Source: Ariolimax columbianus
Taxonomy: Eukaryota > Mollusca > Gastropoda > Stylommatophora > Arionidae
Direction: 5' to 3'
NCBI GenBank assembly: GCA_036924085.1
Contig: JAVGWX010000005.1
Span: forward strand, 79,443,547-79,507,546
DNA length: 64,000 bases
Both the position numbers and the translations under genes were made by a program. Below the pieces are notes generated by a model. It was given only the letters and a program-made list of their open reading frames with translations, had not been told where the DNA came from and did no database searches. Of the stretch, positions 1 to 12,400 are shown piece by piece. Every line of letters begins with the position of its first letter. Position 1 is the stretch's first letter.

Positions 1-187
1 AATGACCGCTGAGCATTTGCTGCAAAAATGCCCGACATACGAGGACCAGAGAGAGCAGATGTGGCCATCACCAGTGGCAACACTAGACAAGCTCTATGGC
101 AGTGTCGACAGCCTCAGGATGACCGCTGCTTTTTTCGAAAAAATAAAGGTCGACGTCTGACAGCGTAAGAAGAAGAAGAAGAACACC
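1..187 (+). mobile_element. LINE 3' end with GAA-rich tail (truncated by the window edge)
   Basis: Positions 2-160 encode the C-terminus of a non-LTR retrotransposon polyprotein: MTAEHLLQKCPTYEDQREQ, then MWPSP, LYGS, SLRMTAAFF and a stop at 158-160. A short 3' UTR ends in AAGAAGAAGAAGAA. The HLLQ.CP, WP.P and LYGS landmarks are those of the region after RNase H in Jockey/I-type molluscan LINEs. A closely related copy lies at 59577-59776 on the other strand. Confidence 0.75.
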
Positions 188-334
188 TGGTCAGCAATCT
201 TATCATGTAAATAAAATTGCTCAAGAATACGACCAATGCAAGAGCACATAAAGTGTGAAAGTACAGATTTCCTATACGAAATTGTCTGCAACAAAATAGA
301 GAAGAATAAAAGTAATAATCGACCATAATGAGAT

Positions 335-940
335 TAATCAATCAATCAATTACTCATATTGAAATCAATCGGCTAAAATTACTCATATTATATATTAATC
401 CATGAATTACCCCTAACTTTAATAAATCGATGAATCACCCGTACGGAAATGAATAAATACATTGCCTTACCAAAAATCAATCACATATACTGGAATCAAC
501 CGATGAATAACCACAACTGATGTCAAAGGACGACTTTTGAAATAATTAAAATACAATTGATTAATCCCCCCATACAGAAAACAATAGATGAATCATCAAA
601 ACAAAAATCAATAGATGAATCTCCCATACAGAAATCAATAGATGAATCCCCAATATACAAATCCTACAATGACCTTACATTAGATGTTGACATTGCAATC
701 GGTGAATCACATACTGTAATCAATCGATGAACCAACCATACTGGAATCATTCATTGGTCATCCTTTAAATGATATTGCAAAACAATGATTCATTCGCCGT
801 TACTGAAATCAATCGATGGAACTACCATACTGGAATCATTCATTGGTCATCCTTTATATGATGACGTTGCAAGCAATGATTCATTCACCATTACTGAAAT
901 CAATCGATGGAACCACCCATACTGAAATCATTAAATGACC
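335..940. repeat. Degenerate tandem repeat based on ATCAATCGATGAAT
   Basis: Many diverged copies of a (T)CAATCGATGAATCACC core are present. Units of about 89-91 bp starting at 713, 802 and 893 are well conserved, sharing TACTGGAATCATTCATTGGT and CAATGATTCATTC. Confidence 0.65.
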
Positions 941-952
941 GTCTAATAAAAA

Positions 953-1240
953 CATGAGACGAGTCACCAAGTCTATTATGGAAATAGATGTGATTATGTG
1001 AGGCGCATTGCGGTGTGCTGAAGTGAGAGGCATGAGCCGAGCCACCAAGTCTATGATGGAAATATATGTGATTATGTGAGGCGCATTGGGGTGTGCTGAA
1101 GTGAGAGGCATGAGCCGAGCCGCCAAGTCTATGATGGAAATAGATGTGATTATGTGAGGCGCATTGCGGTGTGCTAAAGTGAGAGGCATGAGCCGAGCCG
1201 CCAAGTCTATGATGGAAATAGATGTGATTTTTTAGGGGGT
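953..1240. repeat. 78-bp minisatellite, about 3.6 copies
   Basis: CATGAG(C/A)CGAG starts at 953, 1031, 1109 and 1187, an exact 78-bp period. Since 78 is 26 codons, long spurious open frames arise on the minus strand. A diverged half-unit follows at 1276-1326, and another lies at 16316-16360. Confidence 0.85.
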
Positions 1241-1433
1241 AAACTGTATTCTGGTAAACTGTATGCTGAGTGTAAAACATTAAGCAACCCGCAAAGTTTA
1301 TGAGGGAAATAGATGTGATTATTTAATAACAAACGGGATGAAGAATAAGTAGCCATTCATTTATGCATGTTACTGAAACAGATGAGCATACATGGACCAG
1401 CCCACTATGTTGCGATGCCGCATCGACAAGTCA

Positions 1434-1605
1434 ACTTATGTAAGTCACAGACATTATATGAGTCGTCTAAATTCCGTTCTGTCATACCAGAGAAACAGCA
1501 TTTTATACAAGAACATGACATGGACACCTTATGTAAGTCACATAAACATTGTGAAATGCGCAACATTCGCCCTTTGCTACAACAGAAACAGCATTTTTTT
1601 TAAAC
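1434..1605. repeat. Tandem duplication of about 95 bp
   Basis: CTTATGTAAGTCACA and AGAAACAGCATTTT each occur twice in the same order. Confidence 0.6.
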
Positions 1606-1797
1606 ATACATATTACTGATACGCTTCACAAGTATATTAATACATACACACACTTTCTCGAATCTATGCCATCTCTTCTAATGTTTTGTTTATTCCAGTG
1701 ACTCTCTCTTCAAGTTTTATTTGTCTATGACCTCGTTGTCCCTACATATACACTCTAGTTGATGAGGTGGTCGCCTAGCAAGTCGTGTGATTTGATC

Positions 1798-1885
1798 ACT
1801 AAACATTTAAATATGCACACAGCTACAATTTTTTATTGCTTAAATATGCACACAGCTACAATTTTTTATTGCTTAAATATGCGAT
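1798..1885. repeat. 33-bp tandem repeat, about 2.5 copies
   Basis: AAATATGCACACAGCTACAA followed by TTTTTTATTGCTT is repeated twice, with a third partial unit. Confidence 0.8.
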
Positions 1886-3019
1886 GACTAATAATCGTAC
1901 ATAACGGTGAACATTCGTACACAATAAGGGGTGAGATAAACCTGTACAAATTGACATCTATGAAAATTGCACAAACAAAGGTGTCAAAAGACACGAGGTT
2001 CTACCATAGAAAACAGTACGTCACAACCGTTATCACCCCATATCATCTAAATACAATTTACTGTAAAACACTCCATGCATGAGTTTAGGTGTGCTGAAAG
2101 CAATGATTGTATGTAACTAAGTAATCCACATTATTCCACACAAAGCTGTTCCACAATGACGATGCTACATACTCCTCTTAGTGGAGCATGAATATACACT
2201 TTTGTACACCAGTAGATGCTAGATGAACGAGGCACTTCAAACAACACAATAGTTTGATACGGACTAATCCGTTTGAAAACTGTACTCCCATGCTCGGTGA
2301 GGTTTGCTGTCTTGACTATTGGGCTGTTATGTATTATCCATTAAGAATAGATATTATCCCTTTTATTATCCAATATGAAGATGTTTTTTAATTTGTTATC
2401 CATCAGGAATAGATGTTATTGCAAATATCCACTCGAAATAGATATTTTCCAATTTACTATCCATTGGGAAAAAATGCGATCTCTAATTTTATCCACTGGG
2501 AATAGATAGTATCCCGCTTGTTATCCATTTGGAATCGATTATATCTATAACTGCAGCTGACACAATATCCATCAACAACAACAAAATCAGCAGAGACATA
2601 TCCGATGGTGGTACTCCAGTTTTCAAGACACAGGACGCATTTAATCGTCAATTTCATTCTATCCAGGGTTAGACAATGGTTTGGATAGTTCTCACTTCCA
2701 TAAAGCTTACTTCACAGAATTGGATGAATCTACCAAGAGCAGAAACTGGCCAGTTGAAAGCTTGTGGCGCCAAGCTAAATGTACTCCGTGTCACATGTGA
2801 TGGATGTCCAGTAGACCAAACAAATGATAAATTAACAACACACAACACACATGAACATGTTTAATCCAAAACCGAAACATAGATAGAAGCTCCAAAGTAT
2901 TAATCCGAAATCGAGTGGCTGAAACAAGCTTCGAAAATGTGTGAAATAAATTAGAAAGTGTAGACCAACTTAATGGCAGAATCTGTGGAAATACAATAAG
3001 AGGCTCAAAATAAATGTGC

Positions 3020-3425
3020 AAGAATGAGAAAGGTGCCAGAGTTTGCGCAAAAGTGTTCGAATTTGTGAATAACATGCAAAAATATGATAAAACAAGTGCA
3101 AGATTATGCCCACAAAAAGTGCGAGTATGCAGAAAATATGATAGAGTATTTACCAAAAAAAATGTCTGAATATGCAAACATAAATTGCAAGATTATGAAA
3201 AAGTGTAAAATATGTATTATCTAAAAGTGCAAGGATATGTCCAAAAAGTGCAAGAATATGGAAAACAAAGTGCAGGAATGTGGAAAACAAAGTGCAGGAA
3301 TGTGGAAAAAAAGAGTGCAAGAATATTCTAAAAACAAGGACTATTATTTTGAAAATATAGCAAGCGAAACGAAAGCGAGGAAAAGATCAGAAAATGTCAA
3401 AATAATGCAAAAGCACTTTCTAAAT
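3020..3425. repeat. Degenerate array of about 20-22 bp (GTGCAAGAATATG)
   Basis: Diverged units of AGTGCAAGAATATGGAAAAC recur. Near 3275-3310 two units are almost identical. Confidence 0.6.
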
Positions 3426-3744
3426 AGCTAAACAAAAATAAATGTTAGTAGTGTTATGCATTAAATGGCTTGACACGAACAGTATAGACTGGGTTTGTTA
3501 TACAGCACAAACAGACAGTGCGACAGAAACAATGGGATGGGAAGTGCTCATCTCCACCAGACTCTCTATTTAACATAAGGCGACAGGCCCCATGGGCACA
3601 ATTTTATGTTACGACAAACGATGGTGAGACCTTTTTCTATTCTGTCCAGCAAGCAACTTCGAGACACGAAGGGAAGCCCACAGGTCAGGAGAACATTCAG
3701 TTACAGAGACAACACTTCATAAATACACTTGGCCTTCAGTCACG

Positions 3745-4312
3745 TTGTGCTCATCATTTCGATGTCCTACTGCCTACATATTTCTATGTCCTCCTGCTAC
3801 TTTCACATTTCGATGTCCTACTGCTACTTACACATTTCTATGTCCTACTGCCTACATATTTCTATGTCCTCCTGCTACTTTCAAATTTCGATGTCCTACT
3901 GCTACTTACACATTTCTATGTCCTACTGCCTACATATTTCTATGTCCTCCTGCTACTTTCACATTTCGATGTCCTACTGCTACTTACACATTTCTATGTC
4001 CTACTGCCTACATATTTCTATGTCGTACTGCCTACAGATATCTATGTCCTCCTGCTACTTTCACATTTCGATGTCCTACTGCTACTTACACATTTCTATG
4101 TCCTACTGCTACTTACATATTTATATGTCCTACTGCTACTTTCACATTTCTATGTCCTACTGCCACTTTCACATTTCTATGTCTTACTGCTACTTACACA
4201 TTTCGATGTCCTACTGCTACTTACACATTTCTATGTCCTACTGTTACTTACACATTTCTATGTCCTACTGCTACTTACACATTTCTATGTTCTACTGCTA
4301 CTTACACATGTT
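3745..4312. repeat. 27-bp minisatellite, about 20 copies
   Basis: The unit is TTTCTATGTCCTACTGCTAC plus TTACACA, with shorter variants (CTGCCTACATA). All three plus-strand frames stay open, giving low-complexity open frames that are not genes. Confidence 0.85.
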
Positions 4313-4459
4313 TCATCTGCCCATAACATCCCAGTTCTATGACTCCGCTTCTCTAATCCAGATGATCTGATTATTTCCGCCACGAGATGGCTGGGATTAG
4401 GATTTTTCTTCATCTGTTATGTTGTCTAGTGGCCAATGAGATATGGTTGTTTTTTTTTG

Positions 4460-4595
4460 TGTTCACCGTATTTCTCTATTCCACAAGGCGGTTTGCGTTG
4501 CACTGTGATTTTTATTTTGCGCCTGGCGGCCCAGTGCATCCGACCTCCGCATGCATTTTATGTAAGGGTAACCACTAGTCCACGCCGTCCCCGTT
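4460..4595 (-). mobile_element. tRNA-derived SINE, copy 1 (internally deleted)
   Basis: This shares its body with the copies at 49877 and 51211: the CACTGTGATTTTTATTTTGC stretch, CCCAGTGCATCCGAC and GCATGCATTTTATGTAAGGG. It ends with CCACGCCGTCCCC, the 5' terminus on the minus strand. The part carrying the B box is deleted. A T-run at 4450-4458 corresponds to the 3' A-rich end. Confidence 0.65.
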
Positions 4596-5092
4596 TCTAC
4601 GCTAGTGATTATAGTATGTGTGACTATCGTCCATTACTTTCTTGGGTCGTCTTCTTGACCTCAGCTCATCTACCCTGGTATCCCGTTCTAAGTTTATGTC
4701 AGCTCTCTCACCAAAACGGTATTACAACACCAGGGCTGGAAGAGACGAAAAGCAAGCTCGGAGTGCCGTTTTACACGACGACATGGTCTACGTACCAGAT
4801 GTGGGATAAAATGGCGAGGAGACAATCCTGAGCGACTATCGAGTGTATGTTGGAAATATGTGATTTATTGAGGGTTACAAACGTTATGGTGAACAAGAAA
4901 AGACAGAGGCAGATCGTCCTGCTTATATCGGGAATAGATATGGCTATTTGATAGCTAACGACGACGGCGGATATTATCACTATTAGTAACAGGCATGCAC
5001 CAAGTTTCCAACCAAACAGGGCTTTGACCATGTCTGAGCAAATGATGGTCCACACAAAACAGCGACTGAAGAAATGGCCAAACTTCGAGACT

Positions 5093-5260
5093 AGTTGTTG
5101 TTGGATGCCCACAATGAGCAAGTTTACTCTCGTCAGCTAGACTGCCTTGAAAACAGCCTGTTTCCAGGGAATACTACATGGAAGCGATATAGTGGTCCTG
5201 GTAAGTGTATTGTACCTTACCCTTATGCGACGTTCTGGTCAGTATGCCTACCGGACCAGC
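5093..5260 (-). mobile_element. CAA-tailed element, internally deleted copy
   Basis: The minus strand ends in AGAGTAAACTTGCTCATTGT, GGGCATCCAACAACAAC, and also contains the upstream segment CTTCCATGTAG...CCCTGGAAACAGG. The middle segment of roughly 180 bp (GTGATCCCCGTAGT to CCACCACTT...) present in other copies is missing, with the junction near 5130. Confidence 0.6.
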
Positions 5261-6497
5261 GTCGTAAGTTCCCCTGTAGGCTAGTCAGATGTCAACAACC
5301 TAGACCAGTAGCGACACGCGACACTTATCGCAATGACGTGAAAACTGCAAGTGCCCCACAGCTGTATCATTTGTCTACCTAGCCTCTATTGCGTTCTATA
5401 AAAGCCCCACAGAGTCGACAAAGTGCATGGATTCTTCTGAGAAAAAAGGCCACTTGCTCGCGTGTGTACACTCATGCACCACGTCTCTTCATTTCTGGAG
5501 TCAGCTGCCGTGGCACCGACCCTGCATACACTTTATAGTACTGGAGCACACCATGGATGATGGAGTGTGCTGAACCTTGACTGATGCCCATAACTGCAGA
5601 TGCGTATTCATTATCACTCGGTGATTTGTCATTACGATGTGTTCAACTACCGTATTAGACTGTTGCCACCACTCAGTGTGCCTGACCTGCTCGAGAACTT
5701 TCTGGCACTGAACACAAGCCATTTCACGCAGTCCTACTCACTGTAGTGAAATGCACGTATCACCTTACTAAATCTACATTTGCAGATGAATTTCGCTATG
5801 TGTCACCCATTGGCTGCTCATAGAATGGATGACAGAACGTTCGTCCTATTTCAAGCATTCACTACTGAGGCGGCCATTTTTAAAAGGTTACTATGACGAC
5901 ATGTTGCTAGTCTGCATAGTGATACCACCTGCAGGACACTTGGCAACCACACTTCCAACTTACATGATAATGACACGGTGTTTCAAATTTCTATCGCAAA
6001 TTTACGGTTTTCATTTGACGCCCCCTTTCATACACGCCAAACAGCAGAACAGAAAGAGAAGCAGCGGATGTTTTCGAATCCAACCGAGGCATATGTAACA
6101 ATTTGTAGACTAGATTTAACCAGCTGCACACACCAGAAAGAAGCGTTACAGTTCTATCCTAGTCTCCTTCACGTCTTAAATCACCTAGTGGGGTTCAGAA
6201 GTTTTACTTCATTATTTTTTATTATCGGTAATTTTGGGTGTTAAGCGGGTCCAATTCGTTAACTCATATTTTAGTTTGTCACAAAGTGCTGTCGTCGACT
6301 GGAGATTTAATTCCTTGGTACCTATTGCACGACTTTCTGTTGTTCGATCTATTTATTGTTCTAGTGCATAAATAATTCTCTATGTTTACTTTGTAACTAT
6401 TTGACTATTTTGATCGAATATAAGCTAAACAAACAGAAATAAAAATCGAATAAAGCCAAGAAGTGAAAATAAGCAAAGTTGAAATGTTTATGAGGTC

Positions 6498-6605
6498 GCA
6501 ATATTGTTTCCATTTGTTTGTTGTTGTTATGTGACGTAACAGGGAGCAATATTGTGTCCATTTGTTTGTTGTTGTTATGTGGCGTAACAGGGAGCAACGA
6601 TAGCT
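6498..6605. repeat. 48-bp tandem repeat, about 2.2 copies
   Basis: GCAATATTG...CCATTTGTTTGTTGTTGTTA and ACGTAACAGGGA repeat with a 48-bp period. Confidence 0.75.
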
Positions 6606-6884
6606 TTCCTGCATATGACAACGATGATGACCGTAGCAAGACAGAGGTCACAATGGATGTTTCCATGTATTGAAATGACATACTTGACACCAGCCGAATC
6701 CATACTACATACCTTCACTAACACAAGAAACAGAAACCGGTAATTATAAACATAACACCATTGTCAGGGACAGGATCTCCATTGCTTACTTCCTGTTAGA
6801 TGACTAGGTGGCATCACCAATTCAGGTCGCAGATCTTCATTAACATATGCCTCCTTCAAGCCACACTTTACGTTGAAATACAAC

Positions 6885-7302
6885 ATATACCAACATAGCT
6901 GGAGACTAGGGACAGATGATATTTGGACAGGTTAACTAATACAACCGGAGAATAAGGACAATGTATTTGGATATGTTAACTTACACAGCTAGGGACTAGC
7001 AACTGAAGGTATTTGGATAGGTTAACTAAAACAGCTAGGGACTAGCAACTGAAGGTATTTGGATAGGTTAACTAATACAGCTAGAGACTAGCAACTGAAG
7101 GTATTTGGATAGGTTAACTAACACAGCTGGAGACTAGCAACTGAAGGTATTTGGATGGTTAACTAACACAGCTGGAGACTAGCAACTGAAGGTATTTGGA
7201 TAGGTTAACTAACACAGCTGGAGACTAGCAACTGAAGGTATTTGGATAGGTTAACTAACACAGCTGGAGACTAGCAACTGAAGGTATTTGGATAGGTTAA
7301 CA
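6885..7302. repeat. 46-bp minisatellite, about 8 copies
   Basis: The unit begins GGTATTTGGATAGGTTAACT and continues AACACAGCTGGAGACTAGCA. Distal units are nearly identical and proximal ones diverged. Confidence 0.85.
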
Positions 7303-7394
7303 TTATAAATGATGACAATATAAACAGACATGATTTGGATTGACTTTGCAGTGGAAAAGAAGAGAGGAGGTCAAAGTGTACCTGGCAAATAACA

Positions 7395-7555
7395 TCAGCG
7401 TAGCATTGAGAAAATCAGAAGGGATTCAATCATATCAGTGTACCATTGAGAAAACCAGAAGGGATTCAATCATATCAGTTTACCAATGGGCGCGACAGAA
7501 GAGATTCAATCACACTAGTGTAGCAATGGCCACGACAGAAGAGACGCAATGAAAT
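7395..7555. repeat. 40-bp tandem repeat, 4 copies
   Basis: AGAAGGGATTCAATCATATC and AGTGTACCATTGAGAAAACC alternate, with the last two units diverged (GGCACGACAGAAGAG type). Confidence 0.75.
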
Positions 7556-9384
7556 GTGGCACATTCGGGGAAACGGCACACAAACTCCCGATGCGTATAT
7601 GTACAGATGGTTTGATCCTCAAAATATAACACATTTCCTGATTTGTGCCTTATTTGGAATGGCATAGTCATCATATATGCCATACTGATCGGCGAAGATA
7701 CATCTACATGGATATGGGGAGAGAGATCCACATACATATGACAATCCCAAACCCTTTTGACAGTATCAATGAACTCACAAAAAGGGATCGGAGCTAAATT
7801 GGACCAAATATACTCCACAACAATCACTTGAACATAATCCTAAAACAACAAACTCCACAATGCCAGCTGTAGATACAAAAGCGTTGATCACCATATCCGT
7901 GGATGCCTGACGCTCAACAAGGTTAGGAACGTGCTTACTTATCCGAGGCCAGATAAAAGGAAGACTGCATGGAACTAAACAACTAACAAACACGTGCAGA
8001 TAGCAGTACATGTCATTGAGGATACCGCGTGCTGCCGGATCTGTAACATCATCGTTCATTGAGTGTCATAATGGCCCTCATCGATTGATGCGAAGCTTTA
8101 TCCATATTTAATGGTCTCACTTAGTTATAATGTCAGCTCCACGTGAAGCACATGTCTTCAACAATTTAGGAAAGTCTTCATGTTATGGGCAGTCTGTTCC
8201 AGCTGTATCCACGTTTTCTTGGCTTTCTTTGTTTCGATCTGACTAATTATCTTGTCTTGGTGATGTCTTGTAATGCTATCCAAGAAATTCTTAATGTGCG
8301 TTCTATCCAGCGCCTTCTCAAATTATGTTCCATGGATACATGGGTGCTATCACATTAGTGATCCTATCATACAATTTCCATCTTTCTGCTCTACACTTAT
8401 GAAAATCTACCCTTTTTGTTGTTGTAGTCCATGTTTCAGCACCAGAGCTAAAGATTTTCTTCTTTTTTTTTTTGTGTTGGACTTAATTTTCTTCGGTTTT
8501 CATTAGTTTCCCAATTCAATAAAAATCCGTCACCTTTATATTTTAATATTTTTATCTGCACCTCACACTTTGTCTGTATTTCATACTCTGTTTTTATTAG
8601 TTTTCTTGTTTAAGATGTTTATGACCTCTCATCAAGTATACTTATCTTGTTATGTATGGGATTACAGATGTGTGACTAGAGTCAAGGCGTCAGCAGATTC
8701 TAGATCATTCAACAGAAAGAGAACTGGGGACAAATTATAACACACCAGTTCTTATCTCCAAGGACTCAGAAAGCTGACTTTCATGTACAACTTTCCATTT
8801 CATTCAAATCTTCACATATCTTCTTAACTATGTTAGTGAACATCAGGGCACTCAAGAGTACCTGACCAACTTCTAGATTCTCTGTATAAGCTGCCATGTG
8901 CTTTTTTTTTGTAGACTACAAACTCTATATGAAGGTTGAGTTCCATTCCAAACTTTGTTGGCTTATTATTCTCAATGCAGCTATCTGTACATGTTCTATT
9001 TCGACAAAACTTTGTCTTTTCTTCCCTCGGCTCTTTGTCTATGCCTCTTTTAATCTCTTATATGATCCTCTGCAATATTTTCCTCTGCACTGATTACATG
9101 ACTTTTCTATAATATGTACACTGCTGATATCTCTTCATATCAACAAGATGAGTAGATCATCTTACAATTGTACTTGTATTTCTTCTCTTTCCCAAACTTT
9201 AGCAAGCAGCTTCTATAACATCTCTGTTGAAGTGTCAATGTCTCTTCTTTGATTGAGCTTCTGTTTACAAAGCCATTTGGGCCAGTGACCTTACTATCAC
9301 TTTAGAAGCAATATAGCTTTTTACTTTGGTTTCTGGCTTTTAACTGGTATTTTCGTTTATGGCGGCAGAATTCATCGGGACTAG

Positions 9385-9990
9385 TAACCTTAATCGGGGT
9401 TAATAACTTTCATCAGGGCTGGCAACTTTCATCAGGGCTAGCAACTTTTAATGAGGTTGGCAACTTTCATTGGGATTAGTAACCATCTGAATTAGAAAAC
9501 ACTGGGGCTAGCAACCTGTATATAGGCTAGTAACTTATACTGGGGCTAGCAGCCTGTATATAGGCTAGTACATTACACGGGGGCTAGCAACCTGTATATA
9601 GGCTAGTAACTTACACTGAGGCTAACAACCTGTATATAGGCTACTAACTTACACGGAGGCTAGCAACCTGTATATAAGCTAGTAACTTATACTGGGGCTA
9701 GCAACCTGTATATAAGCTAGTAACTTACACTGGGGATAGCAGTCTGTATATAAGCTAGTAACTTACACTGGGGATAGCAGTCTGTATATAAGCTAGTAAC
9801 TTGCACTGGGGATAGCAGTCTGTATATAGGCTAGTAACTTACACGGGGGCTAGCAACCTGTATATAGGCTAGTAACTTACACTGGGGATAGCAGTCTGCA
9901 TATAGGCTAGTTACTTACACTGGGGCTAGCAACCGGTATATAGGCTAGTAACTTACACGGGGACTAGAAACCTTCCTTGGGGCTAGCAGA
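9385..9990. repeat. 38-bp minisatellite, about 15 copies
   Basis: GGGGCTAGCAACCTGTATAT followed by AGGCTAGTAACTTACACT has a 38-bp period (for example 9542 to 9580). It contains GCTAGC and CTAGTA motifs. It lies about 500 bp beyond the donor of the second SPEN coding exon. Confidence 0.85.
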
Positions 9991-10484
9991 CTTTATCCTG
10001 TAATGTGCATTTCTACAGCAGCCCAGGACAAAATGGCTTTAATGTATGCTTCCGGCAAGGGAGTTAACCAAAGTGTTCCTCGTACACGTCATGTCTTATC
10101 TTATCCTATCTACCATGGGCAGTAAGGATCTTTTCTTTCTCTTATGGATGGTAAGTTTCAACAGGATGGAATAACTGACTCCATGCCAAATCCTTATTAC
10201 TTGCCTCCTCTGACAAGCCTGGCAGGTTACAGTGTAACTATTATCTGCTTATCTTTTGGGATTCAGTAACACAAAGATACCTATACATCACGTGGAGACA
10301 ACAATAGTAAAGTCTAGGAAACGAGTTATTTCAAGAGCGGCCAGAGTCATAAACACGAACTGGTCTTCGAACAATATATGTAAACAGTTAAACATTGAAA
10401 GCACATGCAGGCTATGAGCAAGTCTGGAAGGAGCAAGCATATAAAAGCGTTCAGGATCAAGAAATAAAATTATGCAATCCTTAC

Positions 10485-10772
10485 CCTTTGGTCCAACTTG
10501 GGAAAGCAGATACCAGTCTTGAAGAAGCTACGGCGGTGCTGGAGTATGCAGTGCTCCGGACAGTACTGCTACCGGCCACAGCTGTGTTGGCGAGGACTGG
10601 AGTGCCGGTAGATCCTTCCCAGTAGTCTGTTCTCAAGGTCACCTCTCCAATACTGTTTTTGGCGTGGTGAGCCTTGGCGGCCGACTTAATGTCGTTGAAG
10701 GCCACCGTGGCAGTGCTGTCCGCATCATTGTCTTTGGCTGCTTGTAGCTTGACACTCTGTATCTTTCCGTAC
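10485..10772 (-). CDS. SPEN: SPEN homologue, second coding exon (rest of RRM1)
   Basis: This 288-bp exon has an acceptor ending CTCCAG (10773-10778) and a donor GTAAGG (10479-10484). Its first base completes Arg28; residues 29-123 follow, then two bases of a Gly codon, so the phase is the same on both sides. YGKIQSVKL (29-37) is the alpha1-beta2 part of the RRM, TATVAFNDIKSAAKAHH (48-64) the RNP1-containing beta3-alpha2 part, and LRTDYWE (74-80) the last strand. This matches the SPEN RRM1 pattern (YG.(V/I).SVK, F.DIKSA.KAH, LRTDY.E). From about residue 81 it is Ser/Thr/Ala-rich linker. There are no stops or frameshifts. A 34-bp minisatellite lies about 60 bp upstream of the acceptor. No further SPEN exon is seen at lower coordinates, so the rest lies outside the window. 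Confidence 0.85.
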
Positions 10773-10834
10773 CTGGAGACACATAAGTGCAGGTATTCAA
10801 TTAGTACACAGGGAACTTACAGTGTTCAACAGTG

Positions 10835-11205
10835 ACACATAGCACTGTATAACAGAGATGTAATCAATACTGAGAAAGCGTATAGTACTGACTGACTACA
10901 CGACAGCAGTGACTAAACAATATTACTACTACACGACAGTAATGAATATACAAAAGTACTGACTACACGACAGTAGTGACTATTCAATAGTACTACTACA
11001 CGACAGTAATGAATATACAATAGTACTGGCTACACAAAATTAATGAATATACAATAGTACTGGTTACATGACAGTGTTGACTATACAATAGTACTGGCTA
11101 CACGACAGTAATGAATATACAATAGTACTGGCTACACGACAGTAGTGACTATACATACAACAGTAATGACTACACAACAGTAGTGACTATACAATAGTTA
11201 TGAAC
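10835..11205. repeat. 34-bp minisatellite next to the SPEN exon acceptor
   Basis: The unit CTACACGACAGTAATGAATA plus TACAATAGTACTGG is repeated about 10 times with variation. Its near edge is about 60 bp upstream of the acceptor of the exon at 10485-10772. Confidence 0.8.
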
Positions 11206-11818
11206 TGCCAGCTACAGAAATCATGTTTCATATATGACCATCGTCAGTTCAAGTCTCGAACAAGCTTTAATGAGACACCAATAATCTCAGTCTGTCGACT
11301 GCTCTCATTAGACATTCCCAAATTGGTATACTAAGAAGAAAATTGAAAAGCAATAGAAGAGGGGAAAGGATAAGAAAAATAAAAAGCAGAAAAATAAGAA
11401 AAACAAATAGTAAGTTGGCTCGAATTTGAAAATAACTTGTCATGCTATTTGAATGTGGGCGTTCACTAGTTGTTACTCGACTGTAAACACATTTGTGCAA
11501 TGTAGGCGTTTTTTAAAAGGGTTTGTTTTTTGTTTAGAGTTGTAAAAAAAACAATCACCAAAACATGCATATTGCGGCACAGGCTTCACCCAATGAGGTG
11601 CTTCATCACATATGCTGATTCTCCGAAAGTGTTTATTTGTAGTAGGGACTGAAGGCCACAGAAAGTAAAATGAATGTACTACGACGAGGCCATGATAAAT
11701 CCAGGACGAGATGGCGCATAGAATTGTTGCTATGGCTCCTAACATTTCAAGACCACTATTAATTCACAATTTCCTCCAACGGCAGGGAATTTATAGATCC
11801 GAGCCCTGTGGCGGCTGG

Positions 11819-12110
11819 CGTTTCAAGACCAGTGTCGTATTAACCCTCACAATTCCCCCCATTGCGATACAACGTTTCAAGACCAGTGTCGTATTAACCC
11901 TCACAATTCCCCCCATTGCGATACAACGTTTCAAGACCAGTGTCGTATTAACCCTCACAACCCCCCCCCCCTCCCCCGCCCCAATTACGATACAACATTT
12001 CAAGGCCAGTGTAGTATTAACTCTCACAATTTATCCCATTGCAATACATTTCAAGACCAGTGTCGTATTAACTCTCCCAATTTCCCGCATTGCGATTCAA
12101 CATTTATATG
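11819..12110. repeat. 54-bp minisatellite, about 5.5 copies
   Basis: CGTTTCAAGACCAGTGTCGT and ATTAACCCTCACAATT repeat with a period of 54 (11819, 11873). It ends at the LINE RT fragment. Confidence 0.85.
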
Positions 12111-12126
12111 CCTTGCTCCTACACTT

Positions 12127-12400
12127 TGTCTTTGGTTACCGGTACCTGGGCGCTACAGTCATTCGGGAGAAGGTTGGAACAATTCCCTGCCTGCAGTACA
12201 TAGAGCAACAGAGAATGAATTGGTTTGGCCACATTGTGAGAATGCGGCCAGACTACATTGTTCATGCAACCTTCTGCAGGAGAACATCAGGAAGATGGGC
12301 TAGATATAGACCTAGTAAAATGTGAATAGGCAGCGTAAAAGAGACCTGCCGTAAAATGTGGAAAAATGTTACTCGGGCCACGAGAGAAACGAAAAACACA
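12127..12400 (+). pseudogene. LINE reverse-transcriptase C-terminal fragment
   Basis: The plus strand reads YLGATVIREKVGTIPCLQYI, then EQQRMNWFGHIVRM, RTSGRWARYRPSKM, stop, and IGSVKETCRKM. The NWFGHIVRM and G(R)ARxRP-K landmarks are the C-terminal region of widespread invertebrate non-LTR reverse transcriptases. An in-frame stop replaces the usual Trp after the RPRK-like motif, so it is a relic. It directly abuts the 54-bp minisatellite ending near 12110. Confidence 0.65.

Larger units (their letters stand above)
1..10484 (-). other. Second SPEN intron (incomplete at the window edge)
   Basis: This is the sequence downstream of the GTAAGG donor at 10479-10484 in the direction of the gene. 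No open frame on the minus strand resembles the SPEN linker or its later RRMs, so the intron probably runs past position 1. Outside the repeats listed separately (for example 1620-1790, 1890-3000, 4600-5090, 5260-6490, 7560-9380 and 9990-10480) it is AT-rich sequence in which I recognise nothing. Confidence 0.6.

Noticed and set aside
3518..4370. Long open frames of 190-270 codons in three plus-strand frames
   Set aside because: All are produced by the 27-bp minisatellite, whose unit is a multiple of three. There is no domain, only low-complexity repeats.
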